Of a DNA stretch of 64,000 nt, positions 9,220 to 19,141 are shown piece by piece. This DNA is from Saccharothrix violaceirubra. GTDB taxonomy: Bacteria > Actinomycetota > Actinomycetes > Mycobacteriales > Pseudonocardiaceae. Within the stretch, counting starts at the first letter, position 1; each line of letters starts with the position of its first letter. The notes below the pieces were generated by a model, which saw only the letters and a program-made list of their open reading frames with translations, was not told the origin of the DNA and made no database searches. The DNA lies in assembly GCF_014203755.1 (NCBI RefSeq), contig NZ_JACHJS010000001.1, positions 930,001 through 994,000 on the forward strand. Direction: 5' to 3'. The translations under genes were made by a program, and so were the position numbers.

Positions 9220-10292
9220 CGATCCCAGCAGGCGTGCGACCGGGGTGGCCCGGTCTGATCCGCGCTTATGCGGACCGGATCGAACTTCCCGAGGGTGCCA
9301 AGGTCGTCACCCTGCATGAGGGCGGGACCCCGCTGGTCGCGTCGGACTACCTGTCCGACGTGACGGGGAACACCGTCTACGTCAAGGTCGAGGGCGCGAA
9401 CCCGACCGGCTCGTTCAAGGACCGCGGCATGACCGTGGCCATGACGTACGCGCTGGCCAGCGGCATCAAGGCGGTCATCTGCGCGTCGACGGGCAACACG
9501 TCGGCGTCGGCCGCGGCGTACGCGGCCAAGGCCGGGCTGACCGCGGCGGTGCTGGTGCCGCGCGGCAAGATCGCGCTGGGCAAGCTGGCCCAGGCGGTCA
9601 TGCACGGCGCGCGCATCCTCCAGATCGACGGCAACTTCGACGACTGCCTGGAGCTGGCCTCGAAGACCGCGGCCGAGTTCCCGATCACGCTGGTCAACTC
9701 GGTCAACCCGGTGCGGCTGATCGGCCAGAAGACCGCCGCGTGGGAGATCTGCGACGTGCTGGGCCGCGCGCCGGACGTGCACTGCCTGCCGGTCGGCAAC
9801 GCGGGCAACATCACCGCGTACTGGCGCGGCTACTCCGACTACGCCCGTGACGGTGTGATCGGTGCCACGCCGCGCATGTTCGGCTTCCAGGCCGCCGGGT
9901 CGGCGCCGCTCGTGCACGGCGAGCCGGTCGCGAACCCGGAGACGATCGCGACCGCGATCCGGGTCGGCAGCCCGGCGTCGTGGACCGGCGCGGTGGCGGC
10001 CAAGGACGAGTCCGGCGGCCTGTTCGAGGCGGTCACGGACGAGAAGATCCTCGAGGCGTACCGGGCGCTGGCCCGGCACGACGGGATCTTCGTCGAGCCC
10101 GCGTCGGCCACGAGCGTCGCCGGCCTGCTCGCGACCAGCGCGGACGGCCGGCTGCCCCAGGGCTCGGTCGTGGTCTGCACGGTGACCGGCCACGGGCTCA
10201 AGGACCCGGACACCGCGTTGAGCACCGTGACCGAGGTCGAGCCGGTGCCGGTGGACCCCAACGCGGTCGCCACCGCGCTGGAGCTGGCGTGA
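9216..10292 (+). CDS. thrC: Threonine synthase
   Basis: 358 residues from ATG, overlapping the hom stop (ATGA). It is a fold-II PLP enzyme that converts O-phosphohomoserine to threonine. The PLP lysine lies in [11 protein letters not shown], and the phosphate-binding loop is the VGNAGNI region. It is of the shorter type usual in actinobacteria. The next gene is thrB, so the pathway intermediate passes between products of adjacent genes. Confidence 0.96.
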   Translation: MTIPAGVRPGWPGLIRAYADRIELPEGAKVVTLHEGGTPLVASDYLSDVTGNTVYVKVEGANPTGSFKDRGMTVAMTYALASGIKAVICASTGNTSASAAAYAAKAGLTAAVLVPRGKIALGKLAQAVMHGARILQIDGNFDDCLELASKTAAEFPITLVNSVNPVRLIGQKTAAWEICDVLGRAPDVHCLPVGNAGNITAYWRGYSDYARDGVIGATPRMFGFQAAGSAPLVHGEPVANPETIATAIRVGSPASWTGAVAAKDESGGLFEAVTDEKILEAYRALARHDGIFVEPASATSVAGLLATSADGRLPQGSVVVCTVTGHGLKDPDTALSTVTEVEPVPVDPNAVATALELA

Positions 10293-11161
10293 CCGGCTTC
10301 CGGGTGTCGGTGCCCGCGTCGACCGCCAACCTGGGGTCGGGGTTCGACGCGCTGGGCATGGCGCTGGGGCTGCGGGACGAGCTGGAGTTCGAGGCCCGCG
10401 CCGATGGCCTCGTCGTAGAGGTCTCCGGCGAGGGCGCGACCGTGCCGACCGACGAGTCGCACCTGGTCGTCCGGGCCTTCCGCGAGGCGTGCGCCCAGGT
10501 CGACGTGAAGGTGTCGGGCCTGCGGTTGCGCTGTCGCAACGCCATCCCGCACTCGCGCGGCCTGGGCTCCTCGGCGGCGGCCGTCGTCGCGGGCGTCGCG
10601 GCGGCGTACGCGTTCGCCGGTCGCGAGTTGGACACGGACGCGTTGCAACTCGCCGCCGAGTTCGAGGGCCACGCCGACAACGCGGCGGCCGGCATGTTCG
10701 GTGGCGTGGTCGTGGCGTGGACCGTGGGCACCCGGTACCGCTTCGCGCGGCTGGACCCGCACCCGGACGTGCGGCCGGTGGTGCTGGTGCCGGACGTGGA
10801 GTCGTCGACGAAGACGACCCGCGGCCTGCTGCCCGCGACCGTGCCGCACGCCGACGCCGCGTTCGCCGCCGGGCGGTCTGCGCTGGCCGTGCACGCCCTG
10901 ACGCGCGACCCGGCGCTGCTGGTCGAGGCGTTGGACGACCGGCTGCACGAGCCGTACCGCCAACCGGCCTGGCCCGCCACGTCCGCGCTGGTCACGGCGT
11001 TGCGGGCGGCCGGTGTGGCGGCGGCGGTGTCCGGTGCGGGACCGACCGTGCTGGCGCTGCCCGAGGGCGGGGTGCTGCCCGCCGGCGTCGACACGTCGGG
11101 GTTCGCGACCCGGCCGTTGCCGGTGGACCTCGCTGGCGTGACGGTTGCGCCACTCGGCTGA
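10289..11161 (+). CDS. thrB: Homoserine kinase
   Basis: 290 residues from the GTG at 10289, which overlaps the thrC stop by 4 nt (GTGA). It is a GHMP-family kinase that phosphorylates homoserine with ATP. The N-terminal motif [15 protein letters not shown] and the ATP-binding motif [14 protein letters not shown] are intact, as is the C-terminal GAGPTVLAL glycine motif. A longer in-frame reading into thrC is rejected because of the coupled start. It is the last gene of the argS operon; no clear terminator is seen before the rho promoter. Confidence 0.95.
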   Translation: MTGFRVSVPASTANLGSGFDALGMALGLRDELEFEARADGLVVEVSGEGATVPTDESHLVVRAFREACAQVDVKVSGLRLRCRNAIPHSRGLGSSAAAVVAGVAAAYAFAGRELDTDALQLAAEFEGHADNAAAGMFGGVVVAWTVGTRYRFARLDPHPDVRPVVLVPDVESSTKTTRGLLPATVPHADAAFAAGRSALAVHALTRDPALLVEALDDRLHEPYRQPAWPATSALVTALRAAGVAAAVSGAGPTVLALPEGGVLPAGVDTSGFATRPLPVDLAGVTVAPLG

Positions 11162-11508
11162 GCGGGACGACGCGCCGTGCCCCGGTTGTTGCACCTGACC
11201 GGGGCTGCGTCTACCCTCGGGGCCATCAGTCACCGCGCGCACGGGCGCCGGTGTGGTGCCCGGACACTGTGTTCCGGATCGCATTCCTCCAGTGACTTGG
11301 CCCTGTGCCGTACGGACGGGGTCGAGGCTGGAAGGCACCCGCTCGCCGTGTGACCGAAAGTCCCGTACCGGAGGACTCCGCTTTGGCGCGCTTCCCCAGC
11401 GCAGAAGAGGTCCGCCTGAACCGGGGCGAAACTGCCGCACCGCAATACCGTCGGACGGCAGGTCCGCTGGACCGCGTAGGAGGCGCTGTCCGGTCAGGAA
11501 GGACATGT
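11162..11508 (+). other. rho promoter and 5' leader
   Basis: This is the only stretch above 300 bp without a gene. A good sigma-70 type promoter is visible: TTGCAC at 11189-11194 and TACCCT at 11212-11217 with a 17-nt spacer. About 285 nt of untranslated leader follow, with a GC-rich hairpin around 11245-11265. Long leaders are common before rho and can serve autoregulation, but no specific element is recognised. In-frame GTG codons at 11350 and earlier are considered less likely starts. Confidence 0.5.
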
Positions 11509-13485
11509 GTGAGCAACACCGATCTGTTGAGCAGCGAAGCTCCAGCTGCTCCCACCGCCGCAGCCCGTTCCGGAGCCGAGGAGACCGCTCTGTCCACCCC
11601 TTCGAACGGAACCGCCGCGCCACGCAGGCGGGCCGGCCTCTCTGGAATGGTGCTGGCCGAACTCCGCGAACTCGCGGGCCAACTCGGCATCACGGCGACC
11701 GCGGGACTCCGCAAGGGCGATCTCATCGCGGCCATCAAGGAGCGCCAGGGCGGAACCTCCGGTCGTGGCGGTGCCGCGACGCCGTCCAAGTCGGACAAGA
11801 AGGCGGCCGAGAAGCCCGCCTCCGTCGAGGCGCCCGCCGCTCCCGTGGTCGAGAAGGCGCCGGAGAAGCCCGTCCAGCAGCAGCTCGACGTGACCGACCG
11901 GCCCGCCGCCGAGGAGGAAGGCGGTCGTCGGGGCAACCGGCGTCGCCGCTCCGCGAACCGTCCGACCGGCAGCCCGGAGGCCGCCGCGTCGACGACCGCA
12001 CCCGAGGCGCCCGCCACCGCGCCGGCCGAGCAGCAGCGTCCCGAGCGCGTCGAGCGCCCGGAACGCGGTGAGCAGCGCGAACAGCGCCAGGAGCGGGGCG
12101 AGCGCGGTGACCGGGGCGAGCGCGGTGACCGCAACCGCGGTCGGGACCGTGACCGCGATCGGGACCGCGGGCGTGACCGCGACCGGGACCGGGATCGGGA
12201 CCGGGATCGCGACCGGCAGAACGTGGCGCAGGACGAGGACGACGAGGAAGGCGGTCGGCGCGGCCGGCGCTTCCGCGATCGTCGGCGTCGTGGCGGCCGG
12301 GGCGAGGACACCGGTCGCAGCACCGACACCGAGGTCCGCGACGACGACGTGCTGCTGCCCGTGGCGGGCATCCTGGACGTGCTGGAGAACTACGCGTTCG
12401 TCCGCACGTCGGGCTACCTGGCCGGGCCCAACGACGTGTACGTGTCGTTGTCGCTGGTCCGCAAGTACGGCCTGCGTCGCGGTGACGCGATCATCGGTGC
12501 CGTGCGCCAGCCCCGCGAGGGCGAGCAGCAGCGGCAGAAGTTCAACCCGCTGGTCCGCGTCGACAAGATCAACGGCCTGGACCCGGAGGAGTCGCGCAAC
12601 CGGCCCGACTTCACCAAGCTGACGCCGTTGTACCCGAACGAGCGGCTGCGGCTGGAGACCGAGCCGCACATCCTGACGACGCGCGTCATCGACCTGGTGA
12701 TGCCGATCGGCAAGGGGCAGCGCGCGCTGGTCGTCTCCCCGCCCAAGGCGGGCAAGACCTCGGTGCTCCAGTCGATCGCGAACGCGATCACGACGAACAA
12801 CCCCGAGTGCCACCTGATGGTCGTGCTCGTGGACGAGCGTCCCGAAGAGGTCACCGACATGCAGCGGTCGGTGAAGGGCGAGGTCATCGCCTCCACCTTC
12901 GACCGCCCGCCGTCGGACCACACGACGATCTCGGAGCTGGCCATCGAGCGGGCCAAGCGCCTGGTCGAGATGGGCCACGACGTGGTCGTGCTGCTGGACT
13001 CGATCACGCGTCTGGGTCGTGCGTACAACCTGGCCGCCCCGGCGTCCGGCCGCATCCTGTCCGGTGGTGTCGACTCGACGGCGCTGTACCCGCCGAAGCG
13101 GTTCCTCGGCGCGGCCCGCAACATCGAGGGCGGCGGCTCGCTGACCGTGATCGCCACCGCGCTGGTGGAGACGGGTTCCGCGGGCGACAGCGTGATCTTC
13201 GAGGAGTTCAAGGGCACCGGCAACGCGGAGCTGAAGCTCGACCGCAAGATCGCGGACAAGCGGACGTTCCCGGCGGTGGACGTGGACTCGTCGGGTACGC
13301 GCAAGGAGGACCTGCTCCTGTCGCCGGACGAGCTGGCGGTCATGCACAAGCTGCGTCGGGTGCTGCACGCGCTCGACAGCCAGCAGGCGATCGACCTCCT
13401 GCTGGACCGGCTGCGCAAGAGCCGGACCAACATCGAGTTCCTGATGCAGGTGGCCAAGACCACCCCGGGCTCCGACAACGACTGA
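11509..13485 (+). CDS. rho: Transcription termination factor Rho
   Basis: 658 residues from GTG 11509, chosen for the GGAAGGA ribosome site just upstream. It is the hexameric RNA-dependent ATPase that ends transcription. A Rho_N-type helical domain (about residues 45-80) is followed by a long insert rich in Arg, Asp, Glu and Gln (about 85-265), which includes a run of Arg-Asp dipeptides encoded by a GC-rich repeat at 12120-12215. The RNA-binding cold-shock-like domain (VAGILDVLENYAFVRTSGYL) and the RecA-type ATPase with Walker A PPKAGKTSVL near residue 410 follow. Such large disordered inserts are typical of actinobacterial Rho and are thought to bind RNA. It is a single gene ended by a strong hairpin. 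Confidence 0.95.
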   Translation: MSNTDLLSSEAPAAPTAAARSGAEETALSTPSNGTAAPRRRAGLSGMVLAELRELAGQLGITATAGLRKGDLIAAIKERQGGTSGRGGAATPSKSDKKAAEKPASVEAPAAPVVEKAPEKPVQQQLDVTDRPAAEEEGGRRGNRRRRSANRPTGSPEAAASTTAPEAPATAPAEQQRPERVERPERGEQREQRQERGERGDRGERGDRNRGRDRDRDRDRGRDRDRDRDRDRDRDRQNVAQDEDDEEGGRRGRRFRDRRRRGGRGEDTGRSTDTEVRDDDVLLPVAGILDVLENYAFVRTSGYLAGPNDVYVSLSLVRKYGLRRGDAIIGAVRQPREGEQQRQKFNPLVRVDKINGLDPEESRNRPDFTKLTPLYPNERLRLETEPHILTTRVIDLVMPIGKGQRALVVSPPKAGKTSVLQSIANAITTNNPECHLMVVLVDERPEEVTDMQRSVKGEVIASTFDRPPSDHTTISELAIERAKRLVEMGHDVVVLLDSITRLGRAYNLAAPASGRILSGGVDSTALYPPKRFLGAARNIEGGGSLTVIATALVETGSAGDSVIFEEFKGTGNAELKLDRKIADKRTFPAVDVDSSGTRKEDLLLSPDELAVMHKLRRVLHALDSQQAIDLLLDRLRKSRTNIEFLMQVAKTTPGSDND

Positions 13486-13495
13486 GCCCGATCGC

Positions 13496-13534
13496 GCCGA
13501 AGCCCGTCCGGGAGTCTTCCGGGCGGGCTTCGGC
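13496..13534 (+). terminator. rho terminator
   Basis: A 16-bp stem (13496-13511 with 13519-13534, one G-T pair) with a 7-nt loop starts 10 nt after the rho stop. There is no T tract. Confidence 0.75.
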
Positions 13535-13538
13535 GTGT

Positions 13539-13604
13539 CGTGAGTGCATGTTTCGCGGTGCCTGAGTGCACAACTCGCGGTGTCTGAACGTATAACTCGC
13601 GCGG
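13539..13604. repeat. 22-bp repeat cluster A (3 units)
   Basis: Three 22-bp units lie at 13539-13560, 13561-13582 and 13583-13604. On the minus strand they follow the consensus CACCGCGAGTTGTGCRYTCA plus GA. The last unit touches the stop codon of the minus-strand gene at 13605 with no gap. Related clusters lie at 31116, 51844 and 63481. Confidence 0.8.
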
Positions 13605-13991
13605 TCAGGACCAGCCGGACTGGTGGGCGGACTCGGCGGTGAGGCGGCGTTCGACGAAGTAGCGGTGTACCAGGAAGGCGACGGCGGGCAGGCCGATCAG
13701 GCAGGACAGGCCGACGGGGACCTGGACGCCGTCCGCGAACACGCCGACCACCAGGAAGGCGGCGGGGTAGGCCCAGCGCGGCGGGCGGTAGCGTCGCCAG
13801 GAGACCAGCGGCGCGGTCACGAAACCCATGGCGGCCGAGGCGCCGAACAACGCCGACGGCAGGGTGATCGGGCGTGGGTCCCCGAGCAGCACGGCACCCA
13901 GCCCGGTGAGCCCGAGCACCGCCGTGCCGAACAGGACGGGCACGGCGAGCCACGAGACCGGGCGCAGCGGGCGTCCGACGATGCATGACAC
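13605..13991 (-). CDS. Small integral membrane protein, unknown function
   Basis: 128 residues from GTG 13991; the frame is open further upstream into prfA, so the start is a judgement. About four hydrophobic segments are visible (roughly residues 12-35, 42-65, 72-90 and 92-110), followed by a polar tail. No family is recognised. It converges with rho, and its stop codon is directly followed by repeat cluster A. The gene after it on the minus side ends at the rho terminator region, so it is probably transcribed alone. Confidence 0.6.
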   Translation of the reverse strand: MSCIVGRPLRPVSWLAVPVLFGTAVLGLTGLGAVLLGDPRPITLPSALFGASAAMGFVTAPLVSWRRYRPPRWAYPAAFLVVGVFADGVQVPVGLSCLIGLPAVAFLVHRYFVERRLTAESAHQSGWS

Positions 13992-14222
13992 GCGGCACAG
14001 TGTGCGCGGTGTGCGCGCGAACGGAGCAACGCGAACGCCCTGAGTAGTCGAACGGCTGCATCGTGCGCCCAGCGGCGGTCCCCACGCGACCAACGGGAAC
14101 ACCACGGCTCCGACGCTGGTTACACCGCATGACGGAGCGTCTGGCACACTGTCAGGTCGAGTCCGGCTCCGGTTCACCCGTGCCAGCGGGACCCGGCGGC
14201 CACCACCGAAAGGGATCAAGAC

Positions 14223-14435
14223 GTGAAGACCGGCATCCACCCCGAATACGTGACGACCGAGGTCACCTGCGGTTGCGGCAACTCGTTCACCACCCGCAGC
14301 ACGAAGACCTCCGGTTCCATCCACGTCGAGGTCTGCTCGAACTGCCACCCGTTCTACACCGGCAAGCAGAAGATCCTCGACACCGGTGGTCGGGTCGCGC
14401 GCTTCGAGGCCCGCTACGGCAAGCGCGCCAAGTAG
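14223..14435 (+). CDS. rpmE: 50S ribosomal protein L31 (zinc-binding form)
   Basis: 70 residues from GTG with an AAAGG ribosome site 9-10 nt upstream. It is a ribosomal large-subunit protein of the central protuberance and intersubunit bridge. Cys16, Cys18, Cys38 and Cys41 mark the zinc-containing C+ type, which is normally replaced by a Cys-less paralogue under zinc limitation. HPFYTGKQK is the family signature. It lies between rho and prfA as in most actinobacteria and is followed directly by a terminator. Confidence 0.97.
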   Translation: MKTGIHPEYVTTEVTCGCGNSFTTRSTKTSGSIHVEVCSNCHPFYTGKQKILDTGGRVARFEARYGKRAK

Positions 14436-14445
14436 CACTGGAATC

Positions 14446-14477
14446 GGCGTCCACCCGCACGGGGTGGGCGCCTTTTT
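14446..14477 (+). terminator. rpmE terminator
   Basis: An 11-bp stem with at most one mismatch (GGCGTCCACCC with GGGTGGGCGCC) is followed by TTTTT, a textbook intrinsic terminator. It partly separates rpmE from prfA. Confidence 0.85.
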
Positions 14478-14507
14478 CGTCCCCACACCCCGGCAAGGAG
14501 CGCCACC

Positions 14508-15563
14508 GTGACCCTGGACGACCTGCGTGCCGAGCACGCCGAGCTGGAGAAGCGGCTCGCGGACCCCTCGGTGCACGCCGACCAGGCGGGAGCGCGCAAG
14601 CTGGGCAAGCGGTACGCGGAGCTGACCCCGATCATCCGCGCGGCCGACGACCTGGACCGGGCGCGTGAGGACCTGGGGACGGCGCGCGAGCTGGCCGACG
14701 AGGACGACGCGTTCGCCCAGGAGGCCCGCGACCTCCAGGAACGGCTCCCGGACCTGGAGAACCGGCTCACCGAGCTGCTGCTGCCGCGCGACCCGCACGA
14801 CGGCGCCGACGTGGTGCTGGAGATCAAGTCCGGCGAGGGCGGCGCGGAGTCCGCGCTGTTCGCGGGCGACCTGCTGCGCATGTACCTGCGCTACGCCGAA
14901 CGTCGCGGCTGGAAGGCCGAGGTGCTCGACGGCACCGACTCGGACCTCGGCGGCTTCAAGGACGTGACGGTCGCGATCAAGGCCCGCGCGGTCACACCCG
15001 ACGGCGTGTGGTCGCGGCTGAAGTTCGAGGGCGGCGTGCACCGCGTGCAGCGCGTGCCCGTGACCGAGTCGCAGGGCCGCATCCACACCAGCGCGGCCGG
15101 TGTCCTGGTCTTCCCGGAGACCGAGGACGTCGAGATCGAGATCGACGAGAACGACCTGCGCGTGGACGTGTTCCGCTCGTCGGGCAAGGGCGGTCAGAGC
15201 GTCAACACGACCGACTCGGCCGTGCGCATCACGCACCTGCCGACCGGCATCGTGGTGTCGTGCCAGAACGAGCGCAGCCAGCTCCAGAACAAGGCCCGCG
15301 CGATGCAGGTCCTCCAGGCCCGGCTGACGGCGTTGGCCGAGGAGAAGGCCCAGCAGGAGGCGTCGGACGCACGGCGCACGCAGATCCGCACGGTCGACCG
15401 TTCCGAACGGGTGCGGACCTACAACTTCCCGGAATCACGCATCTCCGACCATCGCGTCGGGTACAAAGCCCATAACCTGGACCAAGTGCTCGACGGCGAT
15501 CTCGACGCGGTGCTGGACGCACTCGCGTCGGCGGACCGGGCGGAACGCCTCGCCGGCGGGTGA
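14508..15563 (+). CDS. prfA: Peptide chain release factor 1
   Basis: 351 residues from GTG. It reads UAA and UAG stop codons and releases the peptide. The N-terminal helical domain is followed by the tripeptide anticodon of RF1, PVT at 184-186 (RF2 would have SPF), and the catalytic GGQ at 228-230. Conserved RF1 length. In most actinobacteria its own methyltransferase gene prmC follows directly. Here two unrelated genes lie between them. Confidence 0.96.
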   Translation: MTLDDLRAEHAELEKRLADPSVHADQAGARKLGKRYAELTPIIRAADDLDRAREDLGTARELADEDDAFAQEARDLQERLPDLENRLTELLLPRDPHDGADVVLEIKSGEGGAESALFAGDLLRMYLRYAERRGWKAEVLDGTDSDLGGFKDVTVAIKARAVTPDGVWSRLKFEGGVHRVQRVPVTESQGRIHTSAAGVLVFPETEDVEIEIDENDLRVDVFRSSGKGGQSVNTTDSAVRITHLPTGIVVSCQNERSQLQNKARAMQVLQARLTALAEEKAQQEASDARRTQIRTVDRSERVRTYNFPESRISDHRVGYKAHNLDQVLDGDLDAVLDALASADRAERLAGG

Positions 15564-15581
15564 CCAACCGGAGGGCCGGCC

Positions 15582-16787
15582 ATGCCCGACATCACCGTCA
15601 AGCCGAGCGGCGCACCCCTCGACACCCCGTTGGCCATCCTGGTGGAGGACCTGCCACCGGGTGAGTCCGTCACGGTGCGCTTCACGACCGGTGATCGCTG
15701 CGCCGAGGCGGTGTTCGTCGCCGACGACCGGGGCGTGGTGGACCTGCGGGTGCACGCGCCCGTGCGGGGCAGCTACTCGGGTGTCGACGCGATGGGCCTG
15801 TTCTGGTCGACGACGGCGACCGGCGACGAACCCGGCCCCGAACGGGTGGTCGTGGCGGGCGTCGGTGAGGTCGAGCTGGACCGGCGGCGCGTGCCCGAGG
15901 GCGTCAAGCGCACCGAGGTGTCCGAGAACGGCCTGGTGGGCGTGCTGTTCGAACCCGACGACGGTGTCGAGCACCCCGGCGTGATCGTGCTCGGCGGCAG
16001 CGAGGGCGGCCTGCACGAGCTGGACGCGGCACTGCTGGCCGGGCACGGGTTCGCCGCGCTGGCGTTGGCGTACTTCGGCGTCGACGGCGTCCCCGAGTAC
16101 CTGGTCGACATCCCGCTCGAGTACGTGGGCACGGCCATCGCCTACCTCAAGAAGCGCACGACGGGCGTCGGACTGGTCGGCGGCTCGCGTGGCGGCGAGC
16201 TGGCGTTGCTGGCCGGTGCGGCGTTCCCGGACGTGAAAGCCGTGGTCAGCGTCGTGGGCAGCGGTGTCGTGACGCAGTGCATCGGGCCCGGCGACCGACT
16301 GCTGGACAAGATCGGGCTCGAAGCCGCGTCGTGGACGTGGGAGGGCCGGCCGCTGCCGTACCTGCCGTACTCGGTCCCGGACGAGTTGCGGGCACGGATC
16401 GTCGACGGTCGGCCGGTGGCGTTGCGGCTGGCGTTCGACCTGGCGGACGGCATCCCTGCCGACGTCGAGATCCCGGTCGAGCGGATCGAGGGCGGCGTGC
16501 TGCTGCTCTCGGCCGCGGACGACGAGAGCTGGCCGTGCACCGACCTGAGCGACGTGGCGTACCGGCGGTTGAAGGACTCCTACCACCCGCACGAGTTCGA
16601 GCACGTCGTGTACCCGGGGGCGGGGCACCTGATCGCCGGTCCGCCGTACCGGTCGACGAGCGACGTGCTGGTGCCCGGCCCCGGCGTGACGTTCGCGCTG
16701 GGCGGGATGCCGGCGTTGACGGCCGCCGCGAAGGCCGACGCGTGGCGCCGGACGGTCGAGTTCTTCACGGCGCGACTGGCCACCTAA
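15582..16787 (+). CDS. Acyl-CoA thioester hydrolase / BAAT-family alpha/beta hydrolase
   Basis: 401 residues from ATG with a GGAGG ribosome site 9 nt upstream. An N-terminal immunoglobulin-like BAAT/thioesterase domain (about 5-115) precedes a BAAT C-terminal alpha/beta hydrolase fold. The nucleophile is Ser202 in [12 protein letters not shown], where animal BAAT enzymes have Cys. The probable Asp is in SAADDESW near 313 and the His in PGAGHLI near 349. It would cleave acyl-CoA or related thioesters; the substrate is unknown. It follows prfA by 18 nt and precedes the dihydrolipoyl dehydrogenase gene, probably in one transcript. Confidence 0.8.
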   Translation: MPDITVKPSGAPLDTPLAILVEDLPPGESVTVRFTTGDRCAEAVFVADDRGVVDLRVHAPVRGSYSGVDAMGLFWSTTATGDEPGPERVVVAGVGEVELDRRRVPEGVKRTEVSENGLVGVLFEPDDGVEHPGVIVLGGSEGGLHELDAALLAGHGFAALALAYFGVDGVPEYLVDIPLEYVGTAIAYLKKRTTGVGLVGGSRGGELALLAGAAFPDVKAVVSVVGSGVVTQCIGPGDRLLDKIGLEAASWTWEGRPLPYLPYSVPDELRARIVDGRPVALRLAFDLADGIPADVEIPVERIEGGVLLLSAADDESWPCTDLSDVAYRRLKDSYHPHEFEHVVYPGAGHLIAGPPYRSTSDVLVPGPGVTFALGGMPALTAAAKADAWRRTVEFFTARLAT

Positions 16788-16797
16788 TGTGTCGCCC

Positions 16798-18183
16798 ATG
16801 AGCGCACACTTTGACGTCGTGGTCCTCGGAGCGGGGCCCGGCGGGTACGTCGCCGCGATCCGCGCGGCCCAGTTGGGGCTGCGGACGGCGGTCATCGAGG
16901 AGCGTTACTGGGGCGGTGTGTGCCTGAACGTCGGCTGCATCCCGTCGAAGGCACTGCTGCGCAACGCCGAACTCGCGCACATCTTCCAGCACGAGCGCAA
17001 GGTCTACGGCATCGAGGTCGACGGCGAGGTGCGCTTCGACTACGGCGTCGCCTTCGAGCGCAGCCGCAAGGTCGCGGACGGGCGCGTCAAGGGCGTGCAC
17101 TTCCTGATGAAGAAGAACGGCATCACCGAGTTCCACGGTCGGGGGACGTTCGTCGACGCGAACTCCATCCGGGTGGGCGACGAGACGGTCACGTTCGACT
17201 CGGTGATCATCGCGGCCGGCGCGACGACGCGGCTGTTGCCGGGGACGAAGCTGTCCGATCGGGTGGTGACGTACGAGGAGCAGATCCTGGAGCGCGACCT
17301 GCCCGGCAGCATCGTGATCGCGGGTGCGGGCGCGATCGGTGTCGAGTTCGCGTACGTGCTGCACAACTACGGCGTGAAGGTCACGATCGTCGAGTTCCTC
17401 GACCGCGTGGTGCCGTTGGAGGACGAGGAAGTCTCCGCGGAGCTGTTGAAGCGGTACAGGAAGCTCGGCATCGACGTGCGCACCGGCACGAAGGTGGAGT
17501 CGATCGACGACTCGGGCGCGAAGGTGCGCGTCACGGTGTCGAAGAACGGCGTCGAGGAGGTGCTGGAGGCGGACAAGGTCCTCCAGGCCATCGGCTTCCA
17601 GCCCCGGACCGAGGGCTACGGGCTGGAGAACACGGGCGTGGCGCTGACCGCTCGTGGGGCGATCGAGGTCGACGGTCGCGGGCGGACGAACGTGCCGCAC
17701 ATCTTCGCGATCGGCGACGTGACCGCGAAGCTCATGCTCGCGCACGCGGCCGAGGCGATGGGGATCATCGCGGCCGAGACCATCGCCGGCGCCGAGACGC
17801 AGGAGGTGGAGTTCGTGATGATCCCGCGCGCCACCTACTGCCAGCCGCAGATCGCGAGCTTCGGGTACACGGAGAAGCAGGCCCGCGAGCAGGGCTTCGA
17901 CGTGAAGGTCGCGAAGTTCCCGTTCACGGCCAACGCGAAGGCGCACGGCATCGGCGACCCGGGCGGGTTCGTGAAGCTGATCAGCGACGCCACACACGGC
18001 GAGCTGCTCGGCGGTCACCTGATCGGGCCGGACGTGACGGAACTGCTGCCGCAGCTGACGTTGGCGCAGCAGTGGGACCTGACCGTGCACGAGGTGGCGC
18101 GCAACGTGCACGCCCATCCGACGCTGGGCGAGGCCGTGAAGGAGGCCGTGCACGGACTGGCCGGTCACATGATCAACTTCTGA
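16798..18183 (+). CDS. lpdA: Dihydrolipoyl dehydrogenase (E3)
   Basis: 461 residues from ATG 16798; a GTG 9 nt earlier is also possible. Neither has a clear ribosome site, and coupling to the previous stop is likely. It is a flavoprotein that reoxidises dihydrolipoamide in 2-oxoacid dehydrogenase complexes. FAD-binding [12 protein letters not shown], the redox pair Cys42/Cys47 in [12 protein letters not shown], the NAD-binding GAGAIGVEF and the catalytic HAHPTLGEA near residue 440 are all present. The N-terminus closely resembles the mycobacterial LpdC type. No other complex subunits lie nearby, so it probably serves complexes encoded elsewhere. Confidence 0.94.
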   Translation: MSAHFDVVVLGAGPGGYVAAIRAAQLGLRTAVIEERYWGGVCLNVGCIPSKALLRNAELAHIFQHERKVYGIEVDGEVRFDYGVAFERSRKVADGRVKGVHFLMKKNGITEFHGRGTFVDANSIRVGDETVTFDSVIIAAGATTRLLPGTKLSDRVVTYEEQILERDLPGSIVIAGAGAIGVEFAYVLHNYGVKVTIVEFLDRVVPLEDEEVSAELLKRYRKLGIDVRTGTKVESIDDSGAKVRVTVSKNGVEEVLEADKVLQAIGFQPRTEGYGLENTGVALTARGAIEVDGRGRTNVPHIFAIGDVTAKLMLAHAAEAMGIIAAETIAGAETQEVEFVMIPRATYCQPQIASFGYTEKQAREQGFDVKVAKFPFTANAKAHGIGDPGGFVKLISDATHGELLGGHLIGPDVTELLPQLTLAQQWDLTVHEVARNVHAHPTLGEAVKEAVHGLAGHMINF

Positions 18184-18188
18184 GGCTC

Positions 18189-18194
18189 TAGGCT
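18189..18194 (+). promoter_or_regulatory. Candidate -10 element (TAGGCT) of prmC
   Basis: TAGGCT ends 7 nt before the prmC GTG start, with no ribosome site in between. This is consistent with a leaderless transcript. No clear -35 box is visible. Confidence 0.35.
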
Positions 18195-18201
18195 TGGGTT
18201 C

Positions 18202-19056
18202 GTGACCCGACACCCGCTGCGTGCCGCGCTCCAGGAAGCCGAACGGATGCTGGCGGCGGCGGGTGTCGACAGTCCCCGCGTGGACGCCGAGTTGTTGGCG
18301 GCGCACGTGTTGGGCGTGTCGCGGTCGCGGCTCCCGTTGATCCCGTTGGTCGATCCGGCTGTCGTGGACGCGTTGCACAAGTTGGTGTTGGCGCGGCAGA
18401 CCCGCGTGCCGTTGCAGCATCTCACCGGGGCGGTCCATATGGGAGGGATCGACCTCGCGGTGGGACCGGGGGTGTTCATCCCCCGTCCGGAGACGGAATA
18501 CCTACTCGACCGAGTGTTGTCCACTGTGGACTTCTCGGTGGCGGTCGATCTGTGCACCGGGTCGGGGGCGTTGGCGTTGGCGTTGGCCCACAACCGGCCC
18601 GGCGCGATCGTGCACGCCGTCGAACGCGACGCAACCGCCTTGTCCTGGGCTCGCCGCAACGCCGATGCGCGTGCCGCGGCGGGTGACACCCCGATCCGCC
18701 TGCACTCCGGCGACGTGACCGCACCGGACGTGCTGGCGGATCTGGAGGGGACGGCGGACCTGGTGGTGTGCAACCCGCCCTACGTCCCCGACGACACCCC
18801 CGTGCAGCCCGAGGTCGCCGACCACGACCCTCGTCAGGCGGTGTTCGGGGGACCTGATGGGTTGGACGTGATCCGCCACGTCGTCGGGTTGGCGGCGCGG
18901 CTGCTCAAGCCGGGCGGCTGGGTGGCGATCGAACACGACGACACCCACGGCGAGTCGGTACCCGCGTTGCTGGCGGCCCGCCGGGTGCTGACCGACGTCG
19001 AGGGGCACCTCGACCTGGCCGGTCGACCTCGTTTCGCAACGGCCCGCCGGGTGTGA
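18202..19056 (+). CDS. prmC: Release factor glutamine N5-methyltransferase
   Basis: 284 residues from GTG. It methylates the glutamine of the GGQ motif of RF1 and RF2. The N-terminal helical domain (about 1-75) binds the release factor. The SAM-binding motif VDLCTGSGALALAL (about 115-128) and the catalytic NPPY at 191-194 are intact. It is usually next to prfA and tsaC; here two genes lie before it and a CRISPR array after it. Confidence 0.94.
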   Translation: MTRHPLRAALQEAERMLAAAGVDSPRVDAELLAAHVLGVSRSRLPLIPLVDPAVVDALHKLVLARQTRVPLQHLTGAVHMGGIDLAVGPGVFIPRPETEYLLDRVLSTVDFSVAVDLCTGSGALALALAHNRPGAIVHAVERDATALSWARRNADARAAAGDTPIRLHSGDVTAPDVLADLEGTADLVVCNPPYVPDDTPVQPEVADHDPRQAVFGGPDGLDVIRHVVGLAARLLKPGGWVAIEHDDTHGESVPALLAARRVLTDVEGHLDLAGRPRFATARRV

Positions 19057-19141
19057 GCGACGTCGGTCGCGACCCTTTCGAGACTGCTGTGAACCGAATG
19101 AAAATGGGCCAACTGCCCGATATCGTCGCAGGTCAAGAAGT
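19057..19141 (+). promoter_or_regulatory. Putative CRISPR leader
   Basis: The 85 bp between the prmC stop and the first repeat are less GC-rich than the surroundings, with GAACCGAATGAAAATGGGCC near 19090. The intact repeats begin here and the degenerate repeat is at the far end, so the leader side is inferred to be this one. No clear promoter boxes are seen. Confidence 0.5.
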
